Below, piece after piece: positions 30,431 to 44,170 of a DNA stretch of 64,000 nucleotides. Source of the DNA: Cupriavidus numazuensis (GTDB taxonomy: Bacteria; Pseudomonadota; Gammaproteobacteria; Burkholderiales; Burkholderiaceae); assembly GCF_905397435.1 (NCBI RefSeq), contig NZ_CAJPVI010000005.1:62001-126000 (forward strand), given 5' to 3'. Position 1 is the first letter of the stretch; each line of letters starts with the position of its first letter. A program made the position numbers and the translations under genes. The notes beneath the pieces are model-generated. The model did no database searches, had not been told where the DNA came from, and worked only from the letters and a program-made list of their open reading frames with translations.

Positions 30431-31190
30431 ATGACGCGATATGCGCGATATGCCGTCCCTGCCATTGCCTGCATCGCCCTGCAGGCCGGTTGCGCCAACA
30501 TGAACATGGACAGCATGACGCAAGCGGGCGGCAGCCTGTTTTCAGCCGCCTCGCTGTCCGATGCCAACGTCAAGACCCTGTCCGACCAGTCATGCGCGGA
30601 GATGGACAAGAAGAACACCATCGCCGCCGCCGACAGCACCTACACGAAACGGCTCGCCAATGTCATGAGCGGCCTCGGCAATACCGGCCTGCCGCTTGAC
30701 GCCAAGGTCTACATGACCAAGGACGTCAATGCCTGGGCCATGGCCAACGGCTGCGTGCGCGTTTACAGCGGCCTGATGGACCTGATGACAGATGATGAAG
30801 TGCGCGGTGTGGTCGGGCATGAAATCGGCCACGTTGCGCTAGGGCATACCAAGGCGGCCATGCAGGTCGCCTACGGCACGTCGGCGGCGCGCGGCGCGCG
30901 GCGCGCTGGGCGCGCTGGGCAACCCGACGCTGACCGCGCTGACGTCATCGCAGATCGCGGATCTTGGTGAACAGTTCATCAACGCGCAGTTTTCCCAACG
31001 GCAGGAAAGTGCCGCCGATGACTATTCTTTCGATTTGCTGACGAAGAATGGCGCAAACCGGCAGGCGCTCGCTTCTGCGTTCCGCAAGCTGGCCTCGCTC
31101 GATGGCGGACAGTCCAGCATGCTCAGTTCCCACCCCGGCTCGCTCGAGCGCGCCAAGCACATCGACGCGCGCCTCGCAGGCGGCAAGTAA
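30431..31190 (+). pseudogene. M48 family metallopeptidase lipoprotein (LoiP/YggG-like), frameshifted
   Basis: The N-terminal part has a lipoprotein signal (IACIALQAGC lipobox) and the zinc motif VGHEIGHVALGHTKAAMQVA (HEXXH) near residue 135. At about 30885-30905, in the GC-rich repeat GCGGCGCGCGGCGCGCGGCG, the frame shifts by one extra base. The first frame then ends at 30970. The next frame continues as ALGALGNPTLTALTSSQIAD, then LGEQFINAQFSQRQESAADD (with the third zinc ligand E in ESAADD) and stops at 31190 after HIDARLAGGK. Both halves match one intact protein of about 252 residues. Either the gene is inactivated or the base is a sequencing error in the GC run. Confidence 0.8.
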
Positions 31191-31487
31191 GCGCGACATC
31201 ATTACCGCCGCGCCGCACCCAATCGGGTGAGGCGTGGCACATCCCTCCCACCAGGCCACACCGCGCCGCGCTGCGCCGCAGCAGACATGGATAGCGTTTA
31301 ATTATTTAATTCACGGACAAAAGCTTTCACTACGCCTGCTCCACCCCGACAGTGATAATCGACCACGCCGCATCCCAACGGTTGCGGACGCGTACTGGCC
31401 ACCCGCCTGACCGCACGCATCTCCCGGCCAGACGCAACGGCACGTATCCGCGCCACGTCGAACGCATCAAGGATATCGCTGCCGCGC

Positions 31488-33182
31488 ATGGAATCGCTTT
31501 CAGGCCTGCTTGCCTCCCAACCGGAGATTGCGCTCTTCCTGGCGCTCGCGGTCGGCCATGCGATTGGCGCGATCCGGTTCGGGCCATTCCAGCTCGGCGG
31601 CATCTGCGGCACGCTGATCGCCGCGCTAGTGATCGGGCAAAGCGGTGCGCGCCTGGATAACGACGTCAAGAATGTAGCCTTCGCGGTATTCATCTTTGCG
31701 CTCGGCTTCACGGGTGGGCCGCAGTTCTTCGCCAATGTCGGGCGCGAGTGGCGGATCGGATTGCTGTCGCTCGTGGAAGCCTTCGTCCTGCTGGCACTGC
31801 TTGCAATCGCCGTGCCGTTGCTGAGCCTGGACCAGGGGACGGCCGCCGGCCTGCTCGCCGGCGCCGCGACCGAATCGGCCGTGATCGGCACCGCATCCGA
31901 AGCGATTTCCCGGCTCGGCATCTCGTCCGAGCAGGTGCGCGTGCTGCAGACCAATATCGTCACGGCGTACAGCGTGACGTATCTGTTCGGCCTGATCTCG
32001 ATCGTGCTGTTCACGAGCCAGCTTGCGCCGTGGCTGCTGCGCGTGAACCTGCGCAAATCCGCGGAAGAGTTGTGGCAGAAGCTTGGCGGCGAGAACGACA
32101 TGGGCGAGGGCCAGAGCAGCGCGCTGCCGCTGCTGGTCGGCCGCGTGCTGCGCGTGGAGCGCGTCGCGGGCAAGACGGTGCTGGAAGCGGAGCAACTGGT
32201 CGCGCTCGGCGTCACGATCCGTCGCGTGCGGCGCGACGGCGAGACCTTCCGCCCATCACCAGCCGAATTGTTGCGTGCCGGCGATGTGGTGCTCGCAGTC
32301 GGCCGGCGCGACGCGATGGTGGCCTTTGCCGGCTACGTCGGCACTGAGTTGCCCGAAGAACCCGGCATGGAAGCCGTGCAGAGCGAGCAGGACGTGCTGC
32401 TCACGCGGCGTGAAGTCCGCGGACTGACGCTGGCCCGGCTGCGCCAGATGGCTGACGTCGGCATGGGCCGCGGCGTGTATATCCAGCGCATCTCGCGCAT
32501 GCAGCATCGCGTCCCCACGCTGCCGGAAACGGTGCTCGAGCGTGGTGATGTATTGACACTGAGCGGTCCACAGGAAGCCGTGCAGCGTGTGGTGCCGGAA
32601 CTCGGCTACGCGGTCACGCCGACCATCAAGACGGATTTCGTGTTCCTGGGCATTGGCGTGCTGCTGGGCATGCTGATCGGCGCGTTCAGCGTCAAGCTCG
32701 GCCAGGCCGATCTCACGCTGGGCACCGGCGGCGGCTGCCTGGTGTCGGGCCTGATATTCGGCTGGCTGCGCGCGCGCATGCCGCTATTCGGCTCACTGCC
32801 CGCTTCCGCGGCCGAGATCCTGAAGGACTTCGGCCTCGCCACGTTCATTGCCGCAGTCGGCCTGTCCGCCGGGCCCGATGCCATCAAGCTCATTCGCGAA
32901 TACGGTCTGATCCTGCCGGTGGCGGGCATCCTGGTCTCGGTGGTGCCGGCAGCGATCTCGCTGTTCATCGGTCACCGCTGGCTGAAGCTGGACACGCCGA
33001 TCCTGCTCGGCGCGGTGGCGGGCCAGCACTGCAGCACGCCGACGATCATGGCGCTGACCAGCGCGGCCGGCAACGGCACCCCCGTGATCGGCTACACGAT
33101 CACCTATGCAATTTCCAATGTCCTGCTTCCGCTGCTGGGGCCAATTTCCGTGGCCATGGCGGGTGCCCTGGCGAGGCACTGA
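31488..33182 (+). CDS. aspT: Aspartate:alanine antiporter family transporter (AspT, copy 1)
   Basis: The 564-residue AAE-family membrane protein has two antiporter halves of about five helices each. In the first, ALAVGHAIGAIRFGPFQLGG and TESAVIGTASEAISRLGIS are visible. In the second, KTDFVFLGIGVLLGMLIGAF, LGTGGGCLVSGLIFGWLRAR and AGQHCSTPTIMALTSAAGNG are visible. Two central TrkA-C/RCK_C domains (LLVGRVLRVERVAGKTVLEA; GDVLTLSGPQEAVQRV) lie between them. AspT swaps external aspartate for internal alanine electrogenically. A 297-bp gap upstream (31191-31487) shows nothing else. It is followed 89 bp later by a paralogue and by asdA. Confidence 0.88.
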   Translation: MESLSGLLASQPEIALFLALAVGHAIGAIRFGPFQLGGICGTLIAALVIGQSGARLDNDVKNVAFAVFIFALGFTGGPQFFANVGREWRIGLLSLVEAFVLLALLAIAVPLLSLDQGTAAGLLAGAATESAVIGTASEAISRLGISSEQVRVLQTNIVTAYSVTYLFGLISIVLFTSQLAPWLLRVNLRKSAEELWQKLGGENDMGEGQSSALPLLVGRVLRVERVAGKTVLEAEQLVALGVTIRRVRRDGETFRPSPAELLRAGDVVLAVGRRDAMVAFAGYVGTELPEEPGMEAVQSEQDVLLTRREVRGLTLARLRQMADVGMGRGVYIQRISRMQHRVPTLPETVLERGDVLTLSGPQEAVQRVVPELGYAVTPTIKTDFVFLGIGVLLGMLIGAFSVKLGQADLTLGTGGGCLVSGLIFGWLRARMPLFGSLPASAAEILKDFGLATFIAAVGLSAGPDAIKLIREYGLILPVAGILVSVVPAAISLFIGHRWLKLDTPILLGAVAGQHCSTPTIMALTSAAGNGTPVIGYTITYAISNVLLPLLGPISVAMAGALARH

Positions 33183-33271
33183 TGCCCCGCGTCTGAGAAC
33201 ACGTTTCACCAACCGGGCAGCACATTCGGCCCTGCAGTCTCAACCCGCTCCCATCGCATCAGGAGGCCCTC

Positions 33272-34957
33272 ATGGAATGGTTGCATGACATTTTCCAGAA
33301 ATCGCCGGAATCAGCGCTATTCCTGTCGCTGGCCGTCGGCTACGCCATTGGCAAGATTACGTTCGGGCGCTTCCAGCTCGGTGGCGTGGCCGGCTCGCTG
33401 CTGGCCGCGGTGCTGATCAGCCAGGTCGGCGTCCAGATCGACAATGGCGTAAAGGCGGTGATGTTCGCTGTCTTCATCTACGCGGTCGGCTATGAAAGCG
33501 GCCCGCAGTTCTTCAACTCGCTGAACCGCAGCTCGCTGCGCGAGATCGCCATGGCAGTGTTCATGGCGGTATGCGGCCTGGTCACGGTGGTGGTGCTGGC
33601 GAAGATCTTTGATCTCGACAAGGGCATTGCCGCTGGCCTTGCCGCTGGCGGCATGACCCAGTCGGCCATCATTGGTACAGCGGGCGACGCGATCACCAAG
33701 CTCGGGCTGCCGCCGGACCAGGTGAAGCAGCTACAGGCGAACGTTGCGATTGGCTACGCCGTGACTTATGTGTTTGGGTCTCTCGGCGCGATCATCGTCT
33801 GCGTGAACATCCTGCCGCGCTTCATGAAGGCGGACCTGAAGGAAGACGCCAAGAAGATGGAAGCGCAGTTGCACGGCGGGCTGCCGCAGTTCGGCCCGGG
33901 ACAGCGCGGTGCGCTGCCGCGCCTCGTGGGCCGGCTCTTTCGTGTGGGCGGCGCTGCAGGCAAGACCGTTTCGCAGATCGAGATCGGCGGCGAGGATCTC
34001 GTCACGGTGGAGAAGATCCAGCGCGGCGGCAAGGCGCTCGAGGTCAAGCAGGACATCGTGCTCAAGGACGGAGACCTGGTGCTGCTGGTCGGCCGCCGCG
34101 ATGCCATGGTGCCCACGGCCGCACTGATCGGCGAGGAAGTCGCCGACGCGGAAGGCATGGGCGTCGTCATGCAGACGCGCAAGGTAGTGTTCACCGCCAA
34201 GGGCATGAACAACAAGACGGTGGCGGAGATCGTCGAGATGGTGGGGCGTGATATGCGCCATGGCGTCTATATCGAGCACATCGAGCGCTACGATCACCCG
34301 CTGCCGCTGCTGCCCGAACTGAAGCTGCAGCATGGCGACGTCATCACGCTGTATGGCACGCCCGCCGATACCAAGCGCGCAGTCGAAATGGCCGGCTATG
34401 AGCTGGTGCCCACCGAGAAGACGGACTTCGTCTACTTCGGTGCCGGTGTGCTGGTGGGCCTGCTGATCGGCCTGCTGGTATGGCGCATCGGCTCGATCCC
34501 GCTGACGCTCGGTTCCGGCGGCGGTGCGCTGCTCTCCGGCCTGGTGTTCGGCTGGGCCCGGTCCAAGCACAAGATGTTCGGCGCGATGCCGACTGCCGCG
34601 TGCCAGCTGCTGAAGGACTTCGGGCTCGCTGCGTTCGTGGCCATCGTCGGCATCAACTCGGGTCTGCAGGCTGCTACCACGTTGAAGCAGCAAGGCCTGA
34701 CCATCTTCATCCTCGGTGCCGTGGTCACGCTGCTGCCGCTGTTCCTGACCATGTTCTTCGGCCGCTACGTGCTCAAGTACGACAACGCCGCGCTGCTCGC
34801 CGGCGCGCTGTCCGGGTCGCGCAGCGCGAACCCCGCCTTCGGCGGCATTCTCGACAAGGCCGAGAGCCCGGTGCCGACCGTGCCCTTCGCCATCACCTAC
34901 GCCATCGCCAACGTGCTGCTGACGCTGCTCGGCCCGCTGGTGGTGGGCCTCGTCTAG
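33272..34957 (+). CDS. aspT: Aspartate:alanine antiporter family transporter (AspT, copy 2)
   Basis: The 561-residue paralogue of the preceding gene starts MEWLHDIFQKSPESALFLSL. It has the same layout: AVGYAIGKITFGRFQLGGVA, TQSAIIGTAGDAITKLGLPP, two RCK_C domains (GDLVLLVGRRDAMVPTAALI), LGSGGGALLSGLVFGWARSK and SGSRSANPAFGGILDKAES. The pore-lining motif differs between copies (GQHCSTPT in copy 1 versus SGSRSANPAF here), suggesting different substrate preference or heteromeric use. An RBS GGAGG lies just upstream. It precedes asdA by 96 bp, so this copy is the likely Asp/Ala exchanger. Confidence 0.9.
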   Translation: MEWLHDIFQKSPESALFLSLAVGYAIGKITFGRFQLGGVAGSLLAAVLISQVGVQIDNGVKAVMFAVFIYAVGYESGPQFFNSLNRSSLREIAMAVFMAVCGLVTVVVLAKIFDLDKGIAAGLAAGGMTQSAIIGTAGDAITKLGLPPDQVKQLQANVAIGYAVTYVFGSLGAIIVCVNILPRFMKADLKEDAKKMEAQLHGGLPQFGPGQRGALPRLVGRLFRVGGAAGKTVSQIEIGGEDLVTVEKIQRGGKALEVKQDIVLKDGDLVLLVGRRDAMVPTAALIGEEVADAEGMGVVMQTRKVVFTAKGMNNKTVAEIVEMVGRDMRHGVYIEHIERYDHPLPLLPELKLQHGDVITLYGTPADTKRAVEMAGYELVPTEKTDFVYFGAGVLVGLLIGLLVWRIGSIPLTLGSGGGALLSGLVFGWARSKHKMFGAMPTAACQLLKDFGLAAFVAIVGINSGLQAATTLKQQGLTIFILGAVVTLLPLFLTMFFGRYVLKYDNAALLAGALSGSRSANPAFGGILDKAESPVPTVPFAITYAIANVLLTLLGPLVVGLV

Positions 34958-35041
34958 CGGCCGTCCGCTTCATCGTCCTTCCTGCTGCGCGGGCCGCCCT
35001 TCCCTCCCGGCCCGCCAGCGCCAACCCGACAAGCGTCTTAA

Positions 35042-36679
<1,638 letters not shown>

Positions 36680-36685
36680 GCGCAA

Positions 36686-36749
36686 CGTGCCCGGCACTGT
36701 GGTGCCGGGCACGTCGCCGGCTGCATGCGGTTGGCTGCATGCAGCCGGC
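36686..36749 (+). terminator. Two consecutive strong hairpins after asdA
   Basis: The first stem (36686-36697 / 36702-36713) is CGTGCCCGGCAC with its 12-bp complement and a TGTG loop. The second (36716-36728 / 36737-36749) is GCCGGCTGCATGC with an 8-nt loop. They start 6 bp after the asdA stop. Confidence 0.65.
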
Positions 36750-36805
36750 TCTGGTATGGTCGTGGGCGATTCCAGTGACCTCCGCCGCCATACCCGAGCC
36801 CCGGC

Positions 36806-38275
<1,470 letters not shown>

Positions 38276-38320
38276 TGGCGAGGGCTGCGGCAAGCGCTGG
38301 CCCTCTCCACGAAGTTCGGC

Positions 38321-39133
38321 TTAACGCCCTTCCACAAACCCCAGCACCGCCACCAGCATCTGCTTGAGCGACGGCTGCAGCGCCGAGGACTTCGCCTCGT
38401 CATACGCGAACGGATAGGACTCGCTCATATACGCCGATTGCGCGAGTTCGAGCTGCACGGCATGCACGCCGTCGCGCGGCTGCCCGTAGTTGCGCGTGAT
38501 ATAGCCACCCTTGAAGCGGCCATTCAGCACCGCAGTGTGGCCCGGGATGCCCTGTGCAATCTCCAGCAACTCGTCGGCCAGCCCTTGATCGCAGCTATCG
38601 CCATTGGCCGTGCCGAGGTTGAAGTCGGGCAGCTTGCCTTCGAAGAAGCGCGGCAGCATCGAGCGGATCGAGTGCGCATCCCACAGTGCCACGGTGCCAT
38701 GCTGCTGGCGCAGGCGAGCGAGTTCCTCGGCCAGCGCGCCATGGTACGGCCGCCATACGGCGTCACGCCGCGCGCCGATCTCGGCATCGTCAGGGCCCAC
38801 GCCGTTTGCGTATAGCGGCGTCTTGTCGAAGGTGTCGACCGGGCACAGGCCCGTGGTGTCCTGGCCCGGATAGAGATTGGCGTTATCGGGCGGACGGTTC
38901 AGGTCCACCACGTAGCGCGAATGCGTGGCCGCCAGTACGGACGCGCCAAGCTCGCGCGCGAAGTCGTAGAGGCGTTCCAGGTGCCAGTCGGTATCGGGCA
39001 CGGTGCGTGCCTCGGCGGTCAGCCGCTGCGACACGGTCGCAGGAAGGTAGGTGCCAACGTGCGGCATCGATACCAGCAGCGGCCGGGTGCCGCGATGCAG
39101 GGTGAAAGCGGGAGTGTCTGTAGAAAAGGACAT
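38321..39133 (-). CDS. hutG: N-formylglutamate deformylase
   Basis: The enzyme hydrolyses N-formyl-L-glutamate to formate and glutamate, the last step of the five-step Hut route. The 270-residue protein has FGH/HutG motifs VSMPHVGTYLPATVSQRLTA and RYVVDLNRPPDNANLYPG. LWDAHSIRSMLPRFFEGKLP is the metal/His region, and FKGGYITRNYGQP is near the C-terminus. Its partner HutF is encoded 50 bp upstream. The start at 39133 follows the conserved MSFSTDTPAF; the longer open frame upstream overlaps the hutF region. It is the last gene of the hut operon. Confidence 0.93.
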   Translation of the reverse strand: MSFSTDTPAFTLHRGTRPLLVSMPHVGTYLPATVSQRLTAEARTVPDTDWHLERLYDFARELGASVLAATHSRYVVDLNRPPDNANLYPGQDTTGLCPVDTFDKTPLYANGVGPDDAEIGARRDAVWRPYHGALAEELARLRQQHGTVALWDAHSIRSMLPRFFEGKLPDFNLGTANGDSCDQGLADELLEIAQGIPGHTAVLNGRFKGGYITRNYGQPRDGVHAVQLELAQSAYMSESYPFAYDEAKSSALQPSLKQMLVAVLGFVEGR

Positions 39134-39183
39134 GGTCTGTGCAATGCAGGGCAGCGCGCCGCACCAGGCGGCGGCTGCCGGTT

Positions 39184-40590
39184 TCAGTCGCCCAGCAGGC
39201 TCGCGCGCGCCGCCACGAACAGCCGGCCAGCTTCCGCCTGCAGCGGATGCGCACCATGCTGCACGCGGCAACGGCCGGCAGTGCGGACTTCCGCTAGTGT
39301 CTCATGACCGTGATTGGCAAAGACGTGCGTGGCCAGCGCCTGGGCACCGTCGAGCCCCGCCAGCGCCGGGTGCGAACCGTCGAGCACAACGAAATCGGCC
39401 TGCTGGTCCGCTGCGAGCCCGGCTACTGCGCGGCCCGTTGCACGCGCACCACCAGCTACCGCTTCGAGGTAGAGACGATCCGCGACCTGCATATGCGATT
39501 CCGAGGCCAGCACATTGCGCTGCTGCAGGGCCAGCCGCTGGCCGTACTCGAACATGCGCAGTTCTTCGGCCACGCTCACGCTCGCATGGCTGTCCGAGCC
39601 GATGCCCCAGACGCCGTGCTGGGCCAGGTACGGCGCGGCTTCGAACACGCCGTCGCCCAGGTTCGCCTCGGTGGTCGGACAGATGCCGGCCACCGCGCCG
39701 CTGTGCGCGAGACGCCTTCGTTCATCCCAGTCCATATGCGTGGCATGCACAAGGCACCAGCGCGCATCGACCTCGGCATGGTCGAGCAGCCATTCGACGG
39801 GCCGGATGCCGGTCTGCGCGATGCAGTCGTCCACCTCGCGCTGCTGCTCGGCAATGTGGATGTGCACGGGAGCGGTGGCGTCCATCGCATGCAGGCCAGC
39901 CAGCACGTGCGTCAGGCTCTGTTGCGGCACCGCGCGCAGCGAATGCGGAGCCAGGCCCAGGCGCGCCCCGTGCTGCGCGCACGCCGGCGCCAGGCGTTCG
40001 AGCAGCCTGAGCATTGCGTCGGTGTCATGCAGGAAACGGCGCTGCTCCGCCACCGCCGGCTTGTCGCCGAAGCCGGCCGTCTGGTACAGCACAGGCAGCA
40101 GTGTCATGCCGATGCCGACGCGTTCGGCCGCGCGCAGCAGGCGCAGCGACATCTCGGCGGCGTCTGCGTAGGGCTTGCCGTCGATGTCGTGGTGCACGTA
40201 GTGGAACTCGCATACGCTGGTGTAGCCCGCGCGCAGCATCTCGATGTAGAGCTGCGTGGCGATGGCCTCCAGCGTGTCCGGCGACAAGCGTAGCGCGAAG
40301 CGGTACATCAGCGTGCGCCAGCTCCAGAACGAGTCTGCGCCGGCGGGATCGCCGCCCTGCGTCACGCTGCGGTATTCCGTCAGGCCGGCAAAGCCGCGCT
40401 GGAACGCGTGCGAATGGAGATTCGGCATGCCGGGCAGCACGGGGCCGGCAGCGCGCGGCACATCGGCACTGGCCGATGCGCCCGCCTGCACCGTAGTCAG
40501 GCGGCCTGCTGTGTCCCATGCCAGCAGCACGTCGCGCGCCCAGCCCGTGGGCAGCAGCGCGTGGGGTGCAAGAATGCGTGCTTCGTTCAT
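39184..40590 (-). CDS. hutF: Formimidoylglutamate deiminase
   Basis: The enzyme converts N-formimino-L-glutamate to N-formylglutamate and ammonia, feeding HutG. The 468-residue protein is an amidohydrolase: GPVLPGMPNLHSHAFQRGFA carries the HxH metal site near residue 57. YTSVCEFHYVHHD, VHIHIAEQQREVDDC and GIGSDSHASVSVAEELRMFE (the metal Asp) follow. The start is 4 bp after the hutI stop; an ATG eight bases upstream is out of frame. Presence of HutF instead of HutE or formiminoglutamase means nitrogen is released as ammonia and not formamide. Confidence 0.94.
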   Translation of the reverse strand: MNEARILAPHALLPTGWARDVLLAWDTAGRLTTVQAGASASADVPRAAGPVLPGMPNLHSHAFQRGFAGLTEYRSVTQGGDPAGADSFWSWRTLMYRFALRLSPDTLEAIATQLYIEMLRAGYTSVCEFHYVHHDIDGKPYADAAEMSLRLLRAAERVGIGMTLLPVLYQTAGFGDKPAVAEQRRFLHDTDAMLRLLERLAPACAQHGARLGLAPHSLRAVPQQSLTHVLAGLHAMDATAPVHIHIAEQQREVDDCIAQTGIRPVEWLLDHAEVDARWCLVHATHMDWDERRRLAHSGAVAGICPTTEANLGDGVFEAAPYLAQHGVWGIGSDSHASVSVAEELRMFEYGQRLALQQRNVLASESHMQVADRLYLEAVAGGARATGRAVAGLAADQQADFVVLDGSHPALAGLDGAQALATHVFANHGHETLAEVRTAGRCRVQHGAHPLQAEAGRLFVAARASLLGD

Positions 40591-40594
40591 GCGC

Positions 40595-41866
40595 TCATGC
40601 CCTCCCGCCGTGCTGCGACGGCGCTGGATGAATGCGTCCCTGCCGCACGACCACCGCGGCAGGGTTGCGGCCGAACCAGTAAGCCAGTTCCGCCGGTGAC
40701 TCGACGCGCCACAGCACGAAATCCGCCGTGCGTCCGACTGCGAGCTTTCCATGCCGGTCCGCTGCGCCGAGCGCGCGCGCCGCGTGCGTGGTCACGCCGG
40801 CGAGCGCCTCAGGCACCGTCAGGCGGAACAGCGTGCAGGCCATGTTCATCATCAGCAGCAGCGATGTGACCGGCGAGGTACCCGGATTGTGATCCGTCGA
40901 GATCGCCATCGGCACGCCATGCTGGCGTAGCAGCGCGATCGGCGGCAGGTTCGTGTCACGCAGGAAATAATAGGCGCCCGGCAGCAGCACTGCCACCGTA
41001 CCCGCGGCGGCCATGGCAGCGGCGCCGGCTTCGTCCAGATGTTCGAGATGATCCGCCGACAGCGCATGGTGGCGCGCGGCCAGCGCAGCGCCGCCGAGGT
41101 TGCTCAGTTGCTCGGCATGCAGCTTGACGCGCAAGCCATGGCGCGCGGCGGCTTCGAACACGCGCTCGGTCTGCGCGAGCGAGAAGCCGACCGATTCGCA
41201 GAACGCATCGACCGCATCGACCAGTCCTTCTTCGGCCAGTGCCGGCAGCATCGTGTTGCAGACGAGGTCGATGTAATCGTCGGCGCGGCCCGCGTATTCG
41301 GGCGGCAAGGCATGCGCGCCGAGGAAGGTCGTATGCACCGACACGCCGAACGCTTCGCCAAGACGGCGCGCGACACGCAACTGGCGGCGTTCGGCTTCGA
41401 GTTCGAGGCCATAGCCCGACTTGATTTCGATGGCCGTCACGCCTTCCGCCAGCAGCGGCGCAAGGCGCGCAGCGGCCTGTGCAAACAGCGTGTCTTCGTC
41501 GGCCGCGCGCGTGGCGCGTACCGATGACACGATGCCGCCGCCGGCGCGCGCGATTTCCTCGTAGCTGGCGCCTGCAAGGCGCATCGCGAACTCATCCGCA
41601 CGCTGGCCGCCGTAGACAAGGTGCGTATGACAATCGACCAGTCCCGGCGTCACCCATGCTCCGCCCGCATCGTGGCGCGGCAGGCTGCGATAGTCCGCGG
41701 GCAATTCCGCTTCGGCGCCAAGCCACGCGATGCGGCCCTGTTCGACAACCAGCGCTGCGTCGCGCACGGCATGGTCGGGATCGGCATCGGGCAGCAAGTG
41801 GCAACGATGCCAGACGCCGTCGGCGGATTGAATGTCGGGGCGTCCCGAAGCGAGGGGCGCGTTCAT
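40595..41866 (-). CDS. hutI: Imidazolonepropionase
   Basis: The enzyme opens the ring of 4-imidazolone-5-propionate to give N-formiminoglutamate. The 423-residue amidohydrolase has [20 protein letters not shown] (HTH metal motif) near residue 74. [20 protein letters not shown] lies near residue 146 and [20 protein letters not shown] near residue 240. [20 protein letters not shown] with the metal Asp follows. It starts in a 4-bp overlap with hutD, indicating coupled translation. Confidence 0.95.
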   Translation of the reverse strand: MNAPLASGRPDIQSADGVWHRCHLLPDADPDHAVRDAALVVEQGRIAWLGAEAELPADYRSLPRHDAGGAWVTPGLVDCHTHLVYGGQRADEFAMRLAGASYEEIARAGGGIVSSVRATRAADEDTLFAQAAARLAPLLAEGVTAIEIKSGYGLELEAERRQLRVARRLGEAFGVSVHTTFLGAHALPPEYAGRADDYIDLVCNTMLPALAEEGLVDAVDAFCESVGFSLAQTERVFEAAARHGLRVKLHAEQLSNLGGAALAARHHALSADHLEHLDEAGAAAMAAAGTVAVLLPGAYYFLRDTNLPPIALLRQHGVPMAISTDHNPGTSPVTSLLLMMNMACTLFRLTVPEALAGVTTHAARALGAADRHGKLAVGRTADFVLWRVESPAELAYWFGRNPAAVVVRQGRIHPAPSQHGGRA

Positions 41867-42456
41867 TGGTCAGTCTCCGTTTCCAGCGTGATGCACAGGC
41901 ACAGTGAATCGTCTTCGAGCGGTGCGAGCGCATGGAATGCCGCGGTCACGCCGGTCGGGTACCAGACGCCTTCATTGGCGAGCAGCGGTTCCATCTGGCT
42001 CGCACCGGGATCACGCCACGCGCCGCGCAGCACGAACAGCGCCACGGCATCCTCGCCCGAGTTGAAGGAGAAGCCGTGCCGCATGGCATGCACGTTCGCG
42101 CGGCAAACGCCGCGGCGCGCCATCACGTTGAAGTCTCGCGTGGCACCGGCAATCAGCGTGGCGTCGACGGCCACGTCGCCCGAAAATGCGAACGGCTCGC
42201 CGACAGCGTCAAGGCGGTGGTCAAAGCTGCCATCGGCAGCGCGCAACTGCACACCTGCGCCGTCAAGCAGCACGATCTGCCGGTCGATTCCCGCAAACGC
42301 GGAAAACGGCCCGTCCGCCGCGATATCGGCGATGCTGATGCGCCAGGCAAAGTCGTCGAGTCCGGCATCGGGTGGCCACAGCGCGACTTCGCGCGTAGTG
42401 CCGCCGCCGTTCTTCCACGGCGTCGGTTCCATCGAGTCAAGTGCGAAGCGGGTCAT
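41863..42456 (-). CDS. hutD: HutD family protein
   Basis: The 197-residue cupin-like protein conserved in hut operons is thought to limit the upper activity of the pathway in Pseudomonas by binding formylglutamate-like ligands. Visible HutD motifs are [20 protein letters not shown], the [14 protein letters not shown] box, and [20 protein letters not shown] followed by [13 protein letters not shown]. The start at 42456 overlaps the hutU stop (ATGA) and the 3' end overlaps hutI by 4 bp. No enzymatic motif is seen. Confidence 0.92.
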   Translation of the reverse strand: MTRFALDSMEPTPWKNGGGTTREVALWPPDAGLDDFAWRISIADIAADGPFSAFAGIDRQIVLLDGAGVQLRAADGSFDHRLDAVGEPFAFSGDVAVDATLIAGATRDFNVMARRGVCRANVHAMRHGFSFNSGEDAVALFVLRGAWRDPGASQMEPLLANEGVWYPTGVTAAFHALAPLEDDSLCLCITLETETDQ

Positions 42457-44153
42457 GAGCGGTTCACCATCGGCAGGTTGAGGCCCTTCTCGTGCGCGCA
42501 TTCGATGGCAAGGTCGTACCCCGCATCGGCATGACGCATCACGCCGGTGGCCGGGTCATTCCACAGCACGCGTTCGATGCGCTTCGCGGCGGCGTCGGTG
42601 CCATCGCAGACGATCACCACTCCCGAATGCTGAGAGAAACCCATGCCGACGCCGCCACCGTGGTGCAGGCTGACCCACGTCGCGCCGCCGGCGGTGTTCA
42701 GCAACGCGTTGAGCAGCGGCCAGTCGGACACGGCATCGGAGCCGTCGCGCATGGACTCGGTTTCCCGGTTCGGCGAAGCGACCGAGCCGCAGTCGAGGTG
42801 GTCACGGCCGATCACGACGGGCGCCTTCAGTTCGCCCGACTTCACCATCTCGTTGAACGCGAGACCCGCGCGATGACGCTCGTCCAGCCCCACCCAGCAG
42901 ATGCGCGCGGGCAAACCCTGGAACGCGATGCGGTCGTGCGCCATGTCGAGCCAGCGATGCAGGTGCTTGTCCTCGGGGAACAGCTCCTTCATCTTGGCGT
43001 CGGTCTTGTAGATGTCCTCGGGATCGCCCGACAGCGCGACCCAGCGGAACGGACCCTTGCCGCGGCAGAACAGCGGGCGGATATACGCCGGCACGAAGCC
43101 CGGGAAATCGAACGCATTCTTCACGCCCTCGTCGAACGCGACCTGGCGGATGTTGTTGCCATAGTCGACGGTCGGCACGCCCATCTGCTGGAAGGCAAGC
43201 ATCGCCTGCACATGCTTGACGATGGACGGACGCGCGGCGGCCTCCACCGACTTGGGATCGTGCTGGCGCGCGTGTTCCCACTGGTCGACGGTCCAGCCTT
43301 GCGGCAGGTAGCCGTTGACGAGGTCGTGTGCCGAGGTCTGGTCGGTGACGATATCCGGGCGCATGCCACCGGCCTGCGCGCGCTTCACCAGCTCGGGCAC
43401 GATATCGGCGGCATTGCCGAGCAGCCCGACAGAGATGGCTTCCTTCTTCTGCGTGGCTTCGGCGATCATCGCCAGCGCTTCATCGAGCGTGGTGGCTTTC
43501 TTGTCGACGTAGCGCGTGCGCAGGCGGAAATCGATGCGCGACTCCTGACATTCGATCGCGAGCACGCATGCGCCGGCCAACACGCCAGCCAGCGTCTGCG
43601 CGCCGCCCATGCCGCCCAGGCCCGCCGTCAGGATCCACTTGCCCGACAGGTCGCCGTTGTAATGCTGGCGGCCCGCTTCGACGAAGGTCTCGTACGTGCC
43701 CTGCACGATGCCCTGCGTGCCGATGTAGATCCACGAACCCGCGGTCATCTGGCCGTACATCATCAGGCCGGCACGGTCGAGTTCGTTGAACTTGTCCCAG
43801 TTGGCCCAGTGCGGCACAAGGTTGGAGTTGGCGATCAGCACGCGCGGTGCATCGGCATGCGTGCGGAACACGCCCACCGGCTTGCCGGACTGTACGAGCA
43901 GCGACTCGTCCTCGCCGAGTCGGCGCAGGCTGTCAAGGATGGCGTCGAAGCATTCCCAGTTGCGCGCGGCCTTGCCGATGCCACCGTAGACCACCAGGTC
44001 CTGCGGGCGCTCGGCAACATCCGGGTCCAGGTTGTTCTGGATCATGCGGTAGGCCGCTTCGATCAGCCAGTTCTTGCAGTGCAGCTCGGTGCCGCGCGGC
44101 GCGCGGATTTCGCGCTGGCCGCGCTGAAGGAATTGGGATTCGTGGGCGTTCAT
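42453..44153 (-). CDS. hutU: Urocanate hydratase
   Basis: The NAD+-dependent enzyme converts urocanate to imidazolonepropionate. The 566-residue protein shows [17 protein letters not shown] near residue 70 and [20 protein letters not shown] (NAD region) near residue 171. [20 protein letters not shown], then [20 protein letters not shown] (with the active-site Cys near residue 410), and [18 protein letters not shown] are also seen. The start at 44153 ([20 protein letters not shown]) fits the family. It lies 17 bp downstream of hutH and is coupled to hutD. Confidence 0.96.
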   Translation of the reverse strand: MNAHESQFLQRGQREIRAPRGTELHCKNWLIEAAYRMIQNNLDPDVAERPQDLVVYGGIGKAARNWECFDAILDSLRRLGEDESLLVQSGKPVGVFRTHADAPRVLIANSNLVPHWANWDKFNELDRAGLMMYGQMTAGSWIYIGTQGIVQGTYETFVEAGRQHYNGDLSGKWILTAGLGGMGGAQTLAGVLAGACVLAIECQESRIDFRLRTRYVDKKATTLDEALAMIAEATQKKEAISVGLLGNAADIVPELVKRAQAGGMRPDIVTDQTSAHDLVNGYLPQGWTVDQWEHARQHDPKSVEAAARPSIVKHVQAMLAFQQMGVPTVDYGNNIRQVAFDEGVKNAFDFPGFVPAYIRPLFCRGKGPFRWVALSGDPEDIYKTDAKMKELFPEDKHLHRWLDMAHDRIAFQGLPARICWVGLDERHRAGLAFNEMVKSGELKAPVVIGRDHLDCGSVASPNRETESMRDGSDAVSDWPLLNALLNTAGGATWVSLHHGGGVGMGFSQHSGVVIVCDGTDAAAKRIERVLWNDPATGVMRHADAGYDLAIECAHEKGLNLPMVNRS

Positions 44154-44170
44154 GGGGAATCTCTCCTCGC

